From Ruminococcus sp. (lineage in GTDB: Bacteria; Bacillota; Clostridia; Oscillospirales; Ruminococcaceae), in NCBI GenBank assembly GCA_021200415.1, contig JAJQGO010000013.1, positions 20,016 through 84,015 of the forward strand: a stretch of DNA of 64,000 bases, given 5' to 3'. The position numbers and the translations under genes are program-made. The notes below the pieces were generated by a model, which searched no databases, was not told the DNA's origin, and saw only the letters and a list, made by a program, of their open reading frames with translations. Below are positions 21,476 to 31,927 of this stretch, piece by piece; position 1 is the first letter of the stretch; each line of letters begins with the position of its first letter.

Positions 21476-21916
21476 TTAGTTATTTTTGTTTTCCAGTTCT
21501 TTAATTAAATCAACACGCTTCTGATGACGTCCGCCCTCAAAATCAGTGCTGAGGAAGATGTCAACAAGCTCAAGAGCAAGTCCCTCACCAAGAATTCTTG
21601 CGCCAAGGCACAAAACATTTGAGTCATTGTGAAGTCTTGTGTATCTTGCCGAAAATGAATCCGAGCAATGTGCGGCTCTGATTCCCCTGATCTTGTTGGC
21701 GGCGATGGACATTCCGATTCCCGTGCCGCAGACAAGGATTCCCTTTTCGCAGCTGCCTGAAATTATCTCTCCGCACACAGCTTCGGCGATAACGGGATAA
21801 TCGCATCTTTCGCCGTTACAGCCCATATCCTTACATTCCAAGCCCTTTTCGGAAAGAGCGTCAATAATTGCTTTTTTCATGTCGCAGCCTGCGTGGTCGC
21901 ATCCTATAGCTATCAT
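21476..21916 (-). CDS. rpiB: ribose 5-phosphate isomerase B
   Basis: [41 protein letters not shown]. Confidence 0.95.
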   Translation of the reverse strand: MIAIGCDHAGCDMKKAIIDALSEKGLECKDMGCNGERCDYPVIAEAVCGEIISGSCEKGILVCGTGIGMSIAANKIRGIRAAHCSDSFSARYTRLHNDSNVLCLGARILGEGLALELVDIFLSTDFEGGRHQKRVDLIKELENKNN

Positions 21917-22009
21917 TTGTCAATCTCCAATCATACAGTATTATTATTATTATATCACAGACAGCTTGAAATTGCAATACAAAACAACGCTGCCGTGAAA
22001 ATTTTCTGT

Positions 22010-22714
22010 TTATTGATTCGGTTTCGATTTTTCCTCAAGATCCTTTTCCGCCTTGACCTTCTGGAGATATGAAACCTCAAGCTCGTCGGGAGCAGTAAAT
22101 TCCTTATTCAGCGCAGCAAGACAGATTCCCGCGGCATTCTGAATCAGACCATTCTGCGGAGCAACAGAAAGCTTCTCTGAGGGGAAATCATTGTAAAAAT
22201 CGCAGGCGGCATCTCCGCACAGCAGAATCTCCTCGCCATAATCCGAAAGAATTTCGGAAAGACGGCTGCGTTCCATGATTTGCTCCTCGTGAATGGGGCT
22301 GACGGCATTTCCGCTGCTCCTGTAAATTCCAACGTAAACAAGCTCGCCGCGAGCCTTCATCACGGCGCAGATAATGCCTCTGAACGCGATGTTATTACAG
22401 GCAAGCCCCTCCAGCGTGGAAACTCCGCAGCATTTACAGCTCAGGGCAAAGCACATAGCTTTGACTGCGGCAGCGCCTATACGAAGTCCGGTATACGAGC
22501 CGGGGCCGTTTGCCACGGCAATTGCCCCAATATCGGCAATTTCATGCTCCGTCTGCGAGATGATTTCCTTGCAGATGGGCATAATCACCTGCGAGTGAGT
22601 TTTTTGGGTATACAATGTTTTCTGAGCGAGAAATACGCCCTTTTCGGTATCAAAAAGTGCTGCCGACGCAGTTTTTCCCGATGTATCAATTCCAAGCAGC
22701 AGCAAATCTTCCAC
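22010..22714 (-). CDS. tsaB: tRNA t6A modification protein TsaB
   Basis: LLGIDTSGKTASAALFD, VANGPGSYTGLRIGAAAVKAM. Confidence 0.93.
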   Translation of the reverse strand: MEDLLLLGIDTSGKTASAALFDTEKGVFLAQKTLYTQKTHSQVIMPICKEIISQTEHEIADIGAIAVANGPGSYTGLRIGAAAVKAMCFALSCKCCGVSTLEGLACNNIAFRGIICAVMKARGELVYVGIYRSSGNAVSPIHEEQIMERSRLSEILSDYGEEILLCGDAACDFYNDFPSEKLSVAPQNGLIQNAAGICLAALNKEFTAPDELEVSYLQKVKAEKDLEEKSKPNQ

Positions 22715-23126
22715 CGTCCTCTATAATAATTTCCCTGTCGGAGCTGCCCATAGGATTTATGGTGATGTAAACAGTATGCTCAGGGAGAAATTCCGCAATA
22801 TTTTCCGACCATTCAATGGCGGCAACATTTTCATCAAAGGGATAATCATAAAATCCTGTCGATTCGAGATCGTCCTCTGTTTCAATGCGGTACATATCAA
22901 AATGATAAAGTGTAATTTTTTCGCTCCGATATTCGTTCACAAGGGCAAATGTGGGGGACGTTACGTTGTCGCCAAGCCCCAGACCTATTGCAAGTCCGCG
23001 CGTGAAGGTGGTTTTTCCTGCGCCCAGACCGCCCTTATATGCGATAACGTCACCGGGCTTCAGGAGCGCTCCCAGCTTTGCCGCGGCATTGATGGTTTCC
23101 TCCGCGGAATGAGTTATAATCTTCAT
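22686..23126 (-). CDS. tsaE: tRNA t6A modification ATPase TsaE
   Basis: LLKPGDVIAYKGGLGAGKTTFTRGLAIGLG, TSPTFALVNEY, AAIEWSENI. Confidence 0.95.
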   Translation of the reverse strand: MKIITHSAEETINAAAKLGALLKPGDVIAYKGGLGAGKTTFTRGLAIGLGLGDNVTSPTFALVNEYRSEKITLYHFDMYRIETEDDLESTGFYDYPFDENVAAIEWSENIAEFLPEHTVYITINPMGSSDREIIIEDGGRFAAAWN

Positions 23127-23141
23127 AAAACGCCGCCTGTC

Positions 23142-24821
23142 TTAGAATAATCCCGAAATATTGCCCTTGTTGTCGCAGTCGATATTCAATGCCGACGGAG
23201 CTTTCGGAAGTCCGGGCATGGTCATTATATCGCCCGTATAGACAACGACAAATCCTGCGCCGGCGGACAGCTTCGCGTCACGCACCGTTATCCTGAAATT
23301 TTTCGGCTTGCCCAAAAGCGCAGGGTCGTCAGACAGGGAATACTGAGTTTTGGCAATGCAGACAGGCAGGTCGCGGAACCCGATAGACTCGATTTCCTTA
23401 ATCGCCTTTTCAGCCTGCGTGGTATAGTTTACTCCGTCCGCACGATAAATCTCCATAGCAACTGTTTCGATCTTATCCTTGATTGACATCTCGCTGTTGT
23501 ACAGCATTCTGAAGCCTGACGCACCCTCTGCGCAAAGCTCAATGGTACTGCACACCTTTTCGGCAAGGTCAGTTCCGCCGTCGCCGCCCTTTGCGAATAC
23601 CTCACACATGGAAACCTCAACGCCCTCATCGGAGCAGAAATCCTCAACGAATTTAATCTCGGCTTCTGTGTCGGTATCGAATCTGTTTATTGCCACAACA
23701 ACAGGCACGTGATATTTGTACATATTTTCAATGTGGGTTTTGAGATTTACGATTCCCTTTTCAAGCGCCCACATATTTTCCTTTGCAAGGTCAGCCTTCT
23801 GAACTCCGCCGTTGTATTTAAGTGCCCTGATTGTTGCCACGAGGACTACGCAGTCGGGCTTCAGTCCGCCATATCTGCATTTGATATCAAAGAACTTTTC
23901 AGCTCCCAAATCCGAGCCGAAGCCTGCCTCCGTAATACAGTAGTCACCGAGCTTCAGCGCAAGCTTCGTAGCGCGTATGGAGTTGCAGCCATGAGCAATG
24001 TTGGCAAATGGGCCTCCATGAATCAATGCGGGATTGTTTTCAAGAGTCTGAACAAGATTCGGCTTGAGAGCGTCCTTCAAAAGAGCAGTCATAGCTCCGC
24101 AGGCTCCAAGCTCCCTTGCGAAAACAGGTTCTCCTCTGAGATTATACGCAACGAGGATATTGCCGATTCTTTCCTTCAGGTCGGCAAGGTCGGTTGCAAG
24201 GCAGAGAATCGCCATAATTTCGGACGCAACGGTAATATTGAATCCGTCCTCACGGGGGATTCCGTTTATCTTTCCTCCCAGACCCACAATAATATTTCTC
24301 AAGGCTCTGTCGTTCATATCAAGGCATCGCTTGAACATAATTCTTCTCTGATCAATTTGCAGCTCATTTCCCTGCTGCATATGATTATCAATCATTGCGC
24401 AGAGGAGGTTATTTGCGGAAGTAATTGCGTGCATATCTCCGGTAAAATGCAGGTTGATGTCGTCCATCGGGACAACCTGAGCATAGCCGCCGCCGGCAGC
24501 TCCTCCCTTAATTCCGAAAACAGGGCCGAGTGACGGTTCACGGAGAGCAAGAACTGCCTTTTTGCCGATTTTGTTCATAGCCTCCGCAAGTCCCACGCTG
24601 ACAGTTGTTTTGCCCTCACCGGCAGGGGTAGGATTGATTGCAGTAACGAGGATAAGCTTGCCGTCCTTTCGGCAGGCAAGCTTTGAATAGAGATTCTCCG
24701 AAAGCTTTGCCTTGTAATGACCGTATGGCTCAACGTCGTCCTCGTCAATACCCAGACCGGCAGCAATTTCATATATTTTTTTCATTTTCGCATTTTTAGC
24801 AATTTCAATATCCGATAACAT
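23142..24821 (-). CDS. fhs: formate--tetrahydrofolate ligase
   Basis: [59 protein letters not shown]. Confidence 0.97.
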   Translation of the reverse strand: MLSDIEIAKNAKMKKIYEIAAGLGIDEDDVEPYGHYKAKLSENLYSKLACRKDGKLILVTAINPTPAGEGKTTVSVGLAEAMNKIGKKAVLALREPSLGPVFGIKGGAAGGGYAQVVPMDDINLHFTGDMHAITSANNLLCAMIDNHMQQGNELQIDQRRIMFKRCLDMNDRALRNIIVGLGGKINGIPREDGFNITVASEIMAILCLATDLADLKERIGNILVAYNLRGEPVFARELGACGAMTALLKDALKPNLVQTLENNPALIHGGPFANIAHGCNSIRATKLALKLGDYCITEAGFGSDLGAEKFFDIKCRYGGLKPDCVVLVATIRALKYNGGVQKADLAKENMWALEKGIVNLKTHIENMYKYHVPVVVAINRFDTDTEAEIKFVEDFCSDEGVEVSMCEVFAKGGDGGTDLAEKVCSTIELCAEGASGFRMLYNSEMSIKDKIETVAMEIYRADGVNYTTQAEKAIKEIESIGFRDLPVCIAKTQYSLSDDPALLGKPKNFRITVRDAKLSAGAGFVVVYTGDIMTMPGLPKAPSALNIDCDNKGNISGLF

Positions 24822-24946
24822 AGATTAACCTCCGTTGCTGTAATATTTGAAACATATATCATTATTATACCACATTCCGGAATAAATTGCAAGGCAAATT
24901 GAAAATTCCGCAGGGGCGATTGCTTTGCAAAATCAGTCAAAAGCTG

Positions 24947-24975
24947 TTGACATATGGGGAATAATATGGTAAAAT
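24947..24975 (+). promoter_or_regulatory. sigmaA-type promoter (TTGACA-N17-TAAAAT)
   Basis: ttgacatatggggaataatatggtaaaat upstream of the symporter gene. Confidence 0.6.
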
Positions 24976-25055
24976 TGTGATGCTGACTGCTGTCACTTTG
25001 TTTGTTTAAAGTATTAAAATTGCAGCGGTAATTTTATGGAGAAACGGAGAAATTT

Positions 25056-26627
25056 ATGAGTACACAAACAGCAACCTTTTGTATACTTGCCGTTTATATT
25101 GCCGCTATGATTGGCATAGGCTTGTATACATCACGCAGAACTAAGTCCACCAACGACTTCATGCTCGGCGGAAGAAACGTAGGCTCGTGGCTTACGGCAT
25201 TTTCATACGGAACAACCTATTTTTCAGCCGTGGTCTTTATCGGCTACGCAGGTCAGTTCGGCTGGAATTACGGCATTTCGGCGACTTGGGTCGGTATCGG
25301 AAACGCAATTCTCGGAAGTATGCTCCCTTGGCTGATACTCGGCAGAAGAACAAGACTTATGTCCAATCATCTCGGGGCAAAGACAATGCCTGAATATTTC
25401 GAACGCAGATTCGGTTCCAAAGCACTTAAAACTGCTTCGGCAGCAATCGTTTTTGTTTTCCTGATTCCCTACACCGCATCGGTCTACAACGGATTGTCAC
25501 GCCTTTTCGGAATGGTTTTCAACCTCGGCGACAACGGCTATATCTACATAATCATCGCTATGGCTGTTCTTTCGGCTGTTTACGTTATATTGGGCGGATA
25601 TGCGGCAACTGCGTTAAATGATTTTGTTCAGGGAATTATCATGCTCGTCGGAATTTCAGCTGTCGTCATTTGTACCCTGAACGGCAAGGGCGGATTTTCA
25701 AGTGCCGTTCAACAGCTGGGCGAAATTGAATCTCAGAGCGGACTCGACACTATTTTCGGGCCTGACCCGATAAATCTTTTCGGAGTTGTAATTCTCACAT
25801 CTGTCGGTACATGGGGTCTGCCCCAGATGGTGCAGAAATTCTATGCGATAAAAAGTGAAAAGGCAATTGCAAAGGGTACGGTTATTTCCACACTTTTTGC
25901 TTTGGTTGTTGCAGGCGGATCTTACTTCATGGGCGGATTTGTGCGTCTTTACTGCACTACGGATTCCACCGACACTTCAAAATCCCTTGTAAGCATTGTA
26001 AACGGCAAGCCGGAATATGACGCAATGGTGCCAAAGCTTCTGGAAAGCGCGCTGCCCGATTTGCTCATAGGACTTGTGGTGGTTCTTGTGCTTTCGGCTT
26101 CCCTTTCAACTCTTTCGTCACTTGTTCTCACCTCAAGCTCAACGCTCACAAACGACCTCATCAAGCCCCGCGTCAAGAATATGACTGACAAAAAGCAAAT
26201 GACGGTAATGCGTGTTCTCATTGCAGTTTTCCTCGTGATTTCGGTTGTAATCGCAAGCAATAAAAATGCGTCAATTTCAACTCTTATGTCCTACTCATGG
26301 GGTGCGCTTTCAGGCTCATTCCTTGGACCGTTTATGTTCGGTCTGTTCAAGAAAAAAACGTCAAAAGCCGCTTGCTGGGCAAGCTTCTGCACGGGCGTGG
26401 GAATCACGATTATTCACATGACGCTCTTCGGATTTGGAATCGAAGCCTTTGACGGAATCAAGCAGACTGTAGCAGGCTGGAATTTCCCGCTCAATCTGCT
26501 CTCACCTATTAACGCAGGAGCGTTTGCAATGATTATTTCAATTATCGAAGTTCCGATTATCAGCTGCTTTACTAAGAAGCCTGATTCGGAGGTTGTTGAT
26601 AACGCTTTTAGCTGTTTAGATAAGTAA
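25056..26627 (+). CDS. sodium:solute symporter (SSS family)
   Basis: Multiple TM helices; STNDFMLGGRNVGSWLTAFSYGTTYFSAVVFIGYAG is SSS-like. Confidence 0.9.
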   Translation: MSTQTATFCILAVYIAAMIGIGLYTSRRTKSTNDFMLGGRNVGSWLTAFSYGTTYFSAVVFIGYAGQFGWNYGISATWVGIGNAILGSMLPWLILGRRTRLMSNHLGAKTMPEYFERRFGSKALKTASAAIVFVFLIPYTASVYNGLSRLFGMVFNLGDNGYIYIIIAMAVLSAVYVILGGYAATALNDFVQGIIMLVGISAVVICTLNGKGGFSSAVQQLGEIESQSGLDTIFGPDPINLFGVVILTSVGTWGLPQMVQKFYAIKSEKAIAKGTVISTLFALVVAGGSYFMGGFVRLYCTTDSTDTSKSLVSIVNGKPEYDAMVPKLLESALPDLLIGLVVVLVLSASLSTLSSLVLTSSSTLTNDLIKPRVKNMTDKKQMTVMRVLIAVFLVISVVIASNKNASISTLMSYSWGALSGSFLGPFMFGLFKKKTSKAACWASFCTGVGITIIHMTLFGFGIEAFDGIKQTVAGWNFPLNLLSPINAGAFAMIISIIEVPIISCFTKKPDSEVVDNAFSCLDK

Positions 26628-26636
26628 GTATAACGA

Positions 26637-26706
26637 AAGCCCCGAACAATCGGGGCTTTATTTATTCCCAAAAATTAAAGGCAAGGTACAAGCCTTGCCT
26701 TTTTTA
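26637..26706 (+). terminator. two successive terminator-like hairpins
   Basis: AAAGCCCCGA-acaa-TCGGGGCTTT and AGGCAAGG-tacaag-CCTTGCCT followed by T-run. Confidence 0.75.
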
Positions 26707-28668
26707 TTAACCGTATTCCGGTTCAGTTTCCTCTTCCCCGCTCTGTGAGTCCTCTGCTTCGGTAGGTGCTTCTGTTGGGGCTTCTGTTGGGGCTTCTGTA
26801 GGTGCTTCCGTCGGGGCTTCAGTTGGGGCTTCTGTAGGTGCTTCAGTTGGAGCTTCCGTCGGTGCAGCTGTTGTTGTTATGACCGCGTCCTTGGACAGAT
26901 AATAAACAATGAGCTTATTGCCGGCGGTGTTATCAAAGGTATCGCCCGGATTAACCTGAACTCCGTCAACCTGAAGCTGTAAAACAGTGTTGGGAGTTCC
27001 CGAGCTTGCCGATGTCTGCGAAATGAGCGAATATTCGGAAATTCCTGCCTTCTGAAGCTCAGCCTCGTACTGTGAAATCGTCAGACCCGAATATTCGGGA
27101 ATGGTTGCGACAGACTTGCCCTTGCTTACCTTAACGGTGATTGTATCGCCTGTATTGAAGCTTTCACCTGCCTGAACACTCTGCTCGAATATCTGACCTG
27201 CCTCATACTCGTCATTGTACTCGTAAATGGCTTCAAGATTGAAGTAATCCGCATATTTTTCCTTAGTGCTTTCGTAATACTTGCCTATGAGGTCGAACAT
27301 TACACTGTCGCCGTCCTCAGTCGTTGTTTCAGTTGTGGATTCGGTTGTTCCCTCGACTATATTATCGGCAACCGACGAATAAGTAAACGTCAGATCCTCA
27401 TCATCGTCACTTGAGAACATATTCAGAATCACAACGGCAATTATCATCAGTATCGCAAAAAGCAAAATGGCAATAATTATCGGAACCTTAACCCTGTCAA
27501 TTGTATTTACCTTTTCATAATGATATTTATCATCATCTTCGTTATAGCCGTCATCATATCCATCGTCATAATATCCGTCATCATAGCCCTGCTGATCATA
27601 ATTATCCTGCTGATCATAATAATCATCGTTTCCGCCGTTGTTATATGCATAATCATCGACAGGATAGAGATTTCTCATTTGCTCAGGCTGCTCAAACAGC
27701 TTCGTAACAAGCTCTGTGATGGTCTGGATTCTGTCTCTGCCCGAAAGATTCATACCCTCCATGATAACTCTCGATATATGAGGGGGAATATTTCCGTTGA
27801 GCATTCGAGGCTCGCAAAGATCGTCATTTTCAAGACGGCTTCTTGAATCCGTCGGCATACATCCGGTCAGCATACGATAAAGAAGAGCGCATAAACTGTA
27901 AACATCAGTCCATGAGCCTTGATGACTGCTGCTGCTTGCGGAATACTGCTCGGGGGCAGCGTATCCCTTAAACAGCTCATACTCCAATCCCGCATTTGCG
28001 GTTCTGACCGCGGAAATGCAGAAGCCCGAAAGCTTCAGATCGCCCTTTTCATTGATATAAATTGTTTCGGGGCTGATAGCGCGATGAATTATGCCTGCGT
28101 TGTGAAGTATTCCAACTGTTGTAAAAAGGGGCGGGAAAAGCTTGGATACCTGTTCCCATGTAAGCTCGCCGGCATTATCCTTGAGGAAGTCCAGCAAGCG
28201 GACGCTTTCTATATATTCAAAAACGGTGTATGTTGTGTTGTTTTCGGCGAACATATCAAGCGTCGGATTTATATTTGTGTTTCCCCTAAGTCTTGCAAGG
28301 GATTTATTAAGCTCGGTATATTCAGCCATAAAAGCCTTATATTTGGCAAGATTATTATAATTAACGCTGATTGTAGCCTTATCCTTGACTCTGGTGCAAA
28401 GATTTATCGGCATATACTCGCGGATCAGCACCTTACAGCTTATGACCTGATCGTATCCTATATATGTAGCGCCCTCACCGTTATACGACAAAAGAACGCC
28501 AACGAGATATCTGTCATGGAGTATTGTCCCCGGGGCAATATACATGGGATTATACGGAGTATACTCATCATATCCGCAATATGGACAAACCGAAGCATTC
28601 GGATCATGAGTTTCCATGCAATTGTAGCAGTATTTGAATTCTCCCAAAGCAACTCCTCCTTTATTCAC
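26707..28668 (-). CDS. membrane PASTA protein with N-terminal zinc ribbon and degenerate Ser/Thr kinase domain (probable pseudokinase)
   Basis: CYNCMETHDPNASVCPYCGYDEY zinc ribbon; kinase-like YLVGVLLSYNGEGATYIGYD...VLIREYMP...IIHRAISPETIYINEKGDLKLSGF...GYAAPEQY...TDVYSLCALLYRMLTG; TM; PASTA-like repeats; (APTE)n tail. Confidence 0.85.
   Translation of the reverse strand: MNKGGVALGEFKYCYNCMETHDPNASVCPYCGYDEYTPYNPMYIAPGTILHDRYLVGVLLSYNGEGATYIGYDQVISCKVLIREYMPINLCTRVKDKATISVNYNNLAKYKAFMAEYTELNKSLARLRGNTNINPTLDMFAENNTTYTVFEYIESVRLLDFLKDNAGELTWEQVSKLFPPLFTTVGILHNAGIIHRAISPETIYINEKGDLKLSGFCISAVRTANAGLEYELFKGYAAPEQYSASSSSHQGSWTDVYSLCALLYRMLTGCMPTDSRSRLENDDLCEPRMLNGNIPPHISRVIMEGMNLSGRDRIQTITELVTKLFEQPEQMRNLYPVDDYAYNNGGNDDYYDQQDNYDQQGYDDGYYDDGYDDGYNEDDDKYHYEKVNTIDRVKVPIIIAILLFAILMIIAVVILNMFSSDDDEDLTFTYSSVADNIVEGTTESTTETTTEDGDSVMFDLIGKYYESTKEKYADYFNLEAIYEYNDEYEAGQIFEQSVQAGESFNTGDTITVKVSKGKSVATIPEYSGLTISQYEAELQKAGISEYSLISQTSASSGTPNTVLQLQVDGVQVNPGDTFDNTAGNKLIVYYLSKDAVITTTAAPTEAPTEAPTEAPTEAPTEAPTEAPTEAPTEAPTEAEDSQSGEEETEPEYG
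26759..26866 (-). repeat. in-frame 12-bp tandem repeat encoding (APTE)n
   Basis: About eight imperfect GCxCCxACxGAA units encoding the C-terminal tail. Confidence 0.85.
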
Positions 28669-28837
28669 AATATTCTAATAGTATCTGCAATACCATATCG
28701 TATTTATTTTATCAGCATTTGACCAAAATGTCAACCGCTGACGGCGCCTATTTGCCGATTCGATTAAAATTGTATTTTTTCTGTAATATTTCTGAGATGA
28801 TTCGTGAGCTTTTTGTAACATTTCATAATTGCAGCTA

Positions 28838-30118
28838 TTACAAATTCAGCAGTCCGCTGCTGAGCATTTCCTGTGCCGCAAGCATGATTCCGATTTTTCC
28901 GCTTGTGTAGGTTATGCCGCCCTGCATCCATACTGCGTACGGCTCACGTATGGGAGCATCCGCGGAAAGCTCAATTGAAGCTCCCATTGTGAAAGCTCCT
29001 GCCGCCATAATCACCTTGCTGTTATAGCCGGGCATATCCCAAGGCTCCGGCACGACAAACGAATCCACAGGCGCGCCCTTCTGGATTCCGCGGCAGAAAG
29101 CAGTCAGATGCTCCTCATCGCCCAGCTTTACGGCAGTTATAATATCTCCCCTTGCGTCGCTTTTCGAGGGTGAGCATTCAAATCCAAGCATTGTAAAAAG
29201 CTCCCCCGCAAAGGCTGCCGTCTTGAGGGCATTTGCCGTAACATCGGGTGAAAAGAAAAGTCCAAGAAGAATTTCCCTGTTCATATCAAGCGTACAGCCA
29301 ACCTCCTTGCCCATTCCCACGCAGGTAAGACGATAGGAACACAGCTCGACAAGATCAGCTCTTCCTGCAATATATCCGCCTGTTCGGGCAATTCCGCCGC
29401 CTGCGTTTTTTATGAGAGAGCCTATAATCAGATCAGCTCCCACATGGGTCGGCTCACGCTCCTCCACAAATTCACCGTAGCAGTTGTCCACCATGACGAT
29501 AACATCAGGATTTCCCTTTCGGGCAGCCTTTATCATCTTTTCTATGTCCGCAACGGTAAACGCGGCTCTGAGAGAATATCCCCTCGAACGCTGTATATAG
29601 GCAACCTTAGCTCCCCTGACAGCCTCGGTTATCTCATCAAGCCTCGGTGAACCGTCATCATTCAGATCAACCTGACCGTATTTAACTCCGTAATCCATAA
29701 GCGAACCGCTGCCCTTAGCTCCGCTAAGACCTATGACCTCTTCAAGCGTATCATAAGGCTTGCCTGTTATTGAAACAATCTTATCCCCTGTTCTCAGCAC
29801 GCCGAACAGCGCAACCGACAGCGCATGAGTTCCCGAAACAAAATTATGACGCACAAGAGCGTCCTCTGTACCCATAACCTGCGCATATACCTTATCAATT
29901 GTTTCACGTCCTATATCGCCGTATCCATAGCCTGTTGAGCCGTAAAAGCACGGCTCGCTTACTCTATTGTCAGCAAATGCCTTCAGCACTCTTGCACCGT
30001 TGTATTCAGCTCTGCTTTCAATTTCCCTAAAGCATTCCGCGCAGTTTTTTTCAGCCTGTTCGCCGAATTTTATAATTCTTTCATCAATATTGTATATTTC
30101 ACTTATTTTACTGTTCAT
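28838..30118 (-). CDS. methionine gamma-lyase/aluminium-resistance family PLP protein
   Basis: YGYGDIGRETIDKVYAQVMGTEDALVRHNFVSGTHALSVALFGVLRTGD; VDNCYGEFVEEREPTHVGADLIIGSLIKNAGGGIARTGGYIAG. Confidence 0.92.
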   Translation of the reverse strand: MNSKISEIYNIDERIIKFGEQAEKNCAECFREIESRAEYNGARVLKAFADNRVSEPCFYGSTGYGYGDIGRETIDKVYAQVMGTEDALVRHNFVSGTHALSVALFGVLRTGDKIVSITGKPYDTLEEVIGLSGAKGSGSLMDYGVKYGQVDLNDDGSPRLDEITEAVRGAKVAYIQRSRGYSLRAAFTVADIEKMIKAARKGNPDVIVMVDNCYGEFVEEREPTHVGADLIIGSLIKNAGGGIARTGGYIAGRADLVELCSYRLTCVGMGKEVGCTLDMNREILLGLFFSPDVTANALKTAAFAGELFTMLGFECSPSKSDARGDIITAVKLGDEEHLTAFCRGIQKGAPVDSFVVPEPWDMPGYNSKVIMAAGAFTMGASIELSADAPIREPYAVWMQGGITYTSGKIGIMLAAQEMLSSGLLNL

Positions 30119-30908
30119 CAGCCAATTTTCCTTTCAAAACGCTTTCCTTTTCAACGTCCCTGCGTTCAAGAACGATTTCTCTTTCAACCTCTCTGAAGCC
30201 TATCTCACGATAAAAGCTTACACGCACATCAAGCGCAAAAAGATACGCCCTTTTCCCGAGAGTATTGAAAAATTCCGCAAGCCATTTCAAGAACTCCCGT
30301 GCATAGCCGCTTCCGCGGGAATCTATTTTCGTTGCGACCTGTCCCACAAGAATATCGTTTTCTATGTCAAAAACAGCCGAAGCCGTTGTGCAGTCCTTGT
30401 AGGTGAATACTCTGCTGATTCCGTGACGGCAGCGGTGAGAGGTATCCGTATACCACAGGGAAAAATCCGCAATATTCGGAAAGCCCTCGCTGAGTATTTT
30501 ATATACCTCCGTAAGCTTCGGGTCAAAATTTACAAACTGCTCGTTGAATTTAACCGTATTCTCATCGGGAATAAGCTCAAACACCGTTCTGTTCAGCGAC
30601 TGATAATGCCCTGCCCCTTTAAGCGAGCGCAGTATCTTCTGCGTGCCCTCTATGCGGAACGGAAGATTCATCTCAATAAACATCTCCAGCTCCTCCGATG
30701 CTTCAAGAAGCTCATCGGCACATATTATCAGCGTTGAATTTATTATGAACATGAAGCCACGTCCGCTTTTTTCGGCAATTCCGTAAAAGCGGCAGAAATC
30801 ATATCCAAGTCCGTACGCCTTGAGATATGCCAGCATCTTTTTCCCCGAAAGAGTTTTCAGCAGCAGCTGACGGTCGATGTCTCTTTCATCTGTCAATAGC
30901 TTTATCAT
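30108..30908 (-). CDS. GNAT family N-acetyltransferase
   Basis: DILVGQVATKIDSRGSGYAREFLKWLAEFFNTLGKRAYLFALDVRVSFYREIGF. Confidence 0.75.
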   Translation of the reverse strand: MIKLLTDERDIDRQLLLKTLSGKKMLAYLKAYGLGYDFCRFYGIAEKSGRGFMFIINSTLIICADELLEASEELEMFIEMNLPFRIEGTQKILRSLKGAGHYQSLNRTVFELIPDENTVKFNEQFVNFDPKLTEVYKILSEGFPNIADFSLWYTDTSHRCRHGISRVFTYKDCTTASAVFDIENDILVGQVATKIDSRGSGYAREFLKWLAEFFNTLGKRAYLFALDVRVSFYREIGFREVEREIVLERRDVEKESVLKGKLADEQ

Positions 30909-31927
30909 TGCTCAGCAGCCCTTTTTATCAGTGATTTCACAAGCCTGTAGGAATTTTCAAAATCTTCGTAATTTATAAGGCACGACGGCGAATGAAGATA
31001 CCTGCACGGCACTGATACCGCAAGAGTCCGCACGCCCTTTCCGCTTATGTGGATTGCTCCGCTGTCGTTGCCTCCCGCAATCATAGTTTTCGTCTGACAG
31101 GGAATGCCCTCCTTTTCGGCAGCGTCAAAGGCAAAACGGTACAGCTCCTTATCGTACATGGTGCTTCTGTCCATGAAGGATACCACAGGGCCTCCCCCAA
31201 GCGCGCAGACACGCTTTGCTCCGCCGACACCGTCAATATCGGACGCAGTTGTGGCTTCAAGGACTATTGCTATATCGGGCTGAACCGAAAAGGCGGATAC
31301 GGTTGAACCGCGCAGCCCGATTTCCTCCTGAACATTGAACACAAAATATGTGTCGTATTTCAGCTCCTGTTCCATCAGCTTTATCATAATCGTACAGCCT
31401 GCACGGTCGTCAATTGCCTTGGATTTTACGCAGCTCCTTCCAAATTCCGCATATTCCGAATCAAAATAAACGCAGTCGCCGAGCTTTACGTATTTTTCGG
31501 CTTTCGCCTTGTCAGCTGCTCCGATATCTATATAAAGCTCCGAAATTTCCGGTGCTGATTCACGCTGCTTCTTTGAAAGATTGTGAACAGCAGTTGAACC
31601 GATAACGCCGCTTAGCTTGTTTTTGCCGACCTTAACTCTTCTGCCGATAATCACTGATGTGTCAATTCCGCCAACTGTACCGAATGAGATTGTTCCGTCA
31701 TTTCTGATATATGTGACAATGAATCCGACCTCGTCCATATGGGCGGCTACCATAAGCTTTTTTTCGGGAGTCTTTTTCCCCTTTTTAAAGCAAATGAGAT
31801 TGCCCAGATTATCAATTCTGTATTCGCACAAATCCTTTACTCTGCCGATTATAAAATCACGTACAGCTGTTTCATCGCCTGAAATGCCGTCAATCAGGCA
31901 CAATTCTTTAAGAAGTTCCCTCATCAT
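30905..31927 (-). CDS. M42 family metallopeptidase
   Basis: KLMVAAHMDEVGFIVTYIRNDGTISFGTVGGID; KAIDDRAGC; FNVQEEIGLRGS. Confidence 0.93.
   Translation of the reverse strand: MMRELLKELCLIDGISGDETAVRDFIIGRVKDLCEYRIDNLGNLICFKKGKKTPEKKLMVAAHMDEVGFIVTYIRNDGTISFGTVGGIDTSVIIGRRVKVGKNKLSGVIGSTAVHNLSKKQRESAPEISELYIDIGAADKAKAEKYVKLGDCVYFDSEYAEFGRSCVKSKAIDDRAGCTIMIKLMEQELKYDTYFVFNVQEEIGLRGSTVSAFSVQPDIAIVLEATTASDIDGVGGAKRVCALGGGPVVSFMDRSTMYDKELYRFAFDAAEKEGIPCQTKTMIAGGNDSGAIHISGKGVRTLAVSVPCRYLHSPSCLINYEDFENSYRLVKSLIKRAAEQ

Noticed and set aside
23709-24533. 274-aa plus-strand ORF opposite fhs
   Set aside because: Antisense to a strongly conserved FTHFS gene; no recognisable protein features.
26759-26866. 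Regular repeats as a possible CRISPR array
   Set aside because: 12-bp in-frame tandem repeats with no spacers; they encode (APTE)n.
27919-28722. 267-aa plus-strand ORF opposite the PASTA pseudokinase
   Set aside because: Antisense artefact; sense frame has coherent domains.
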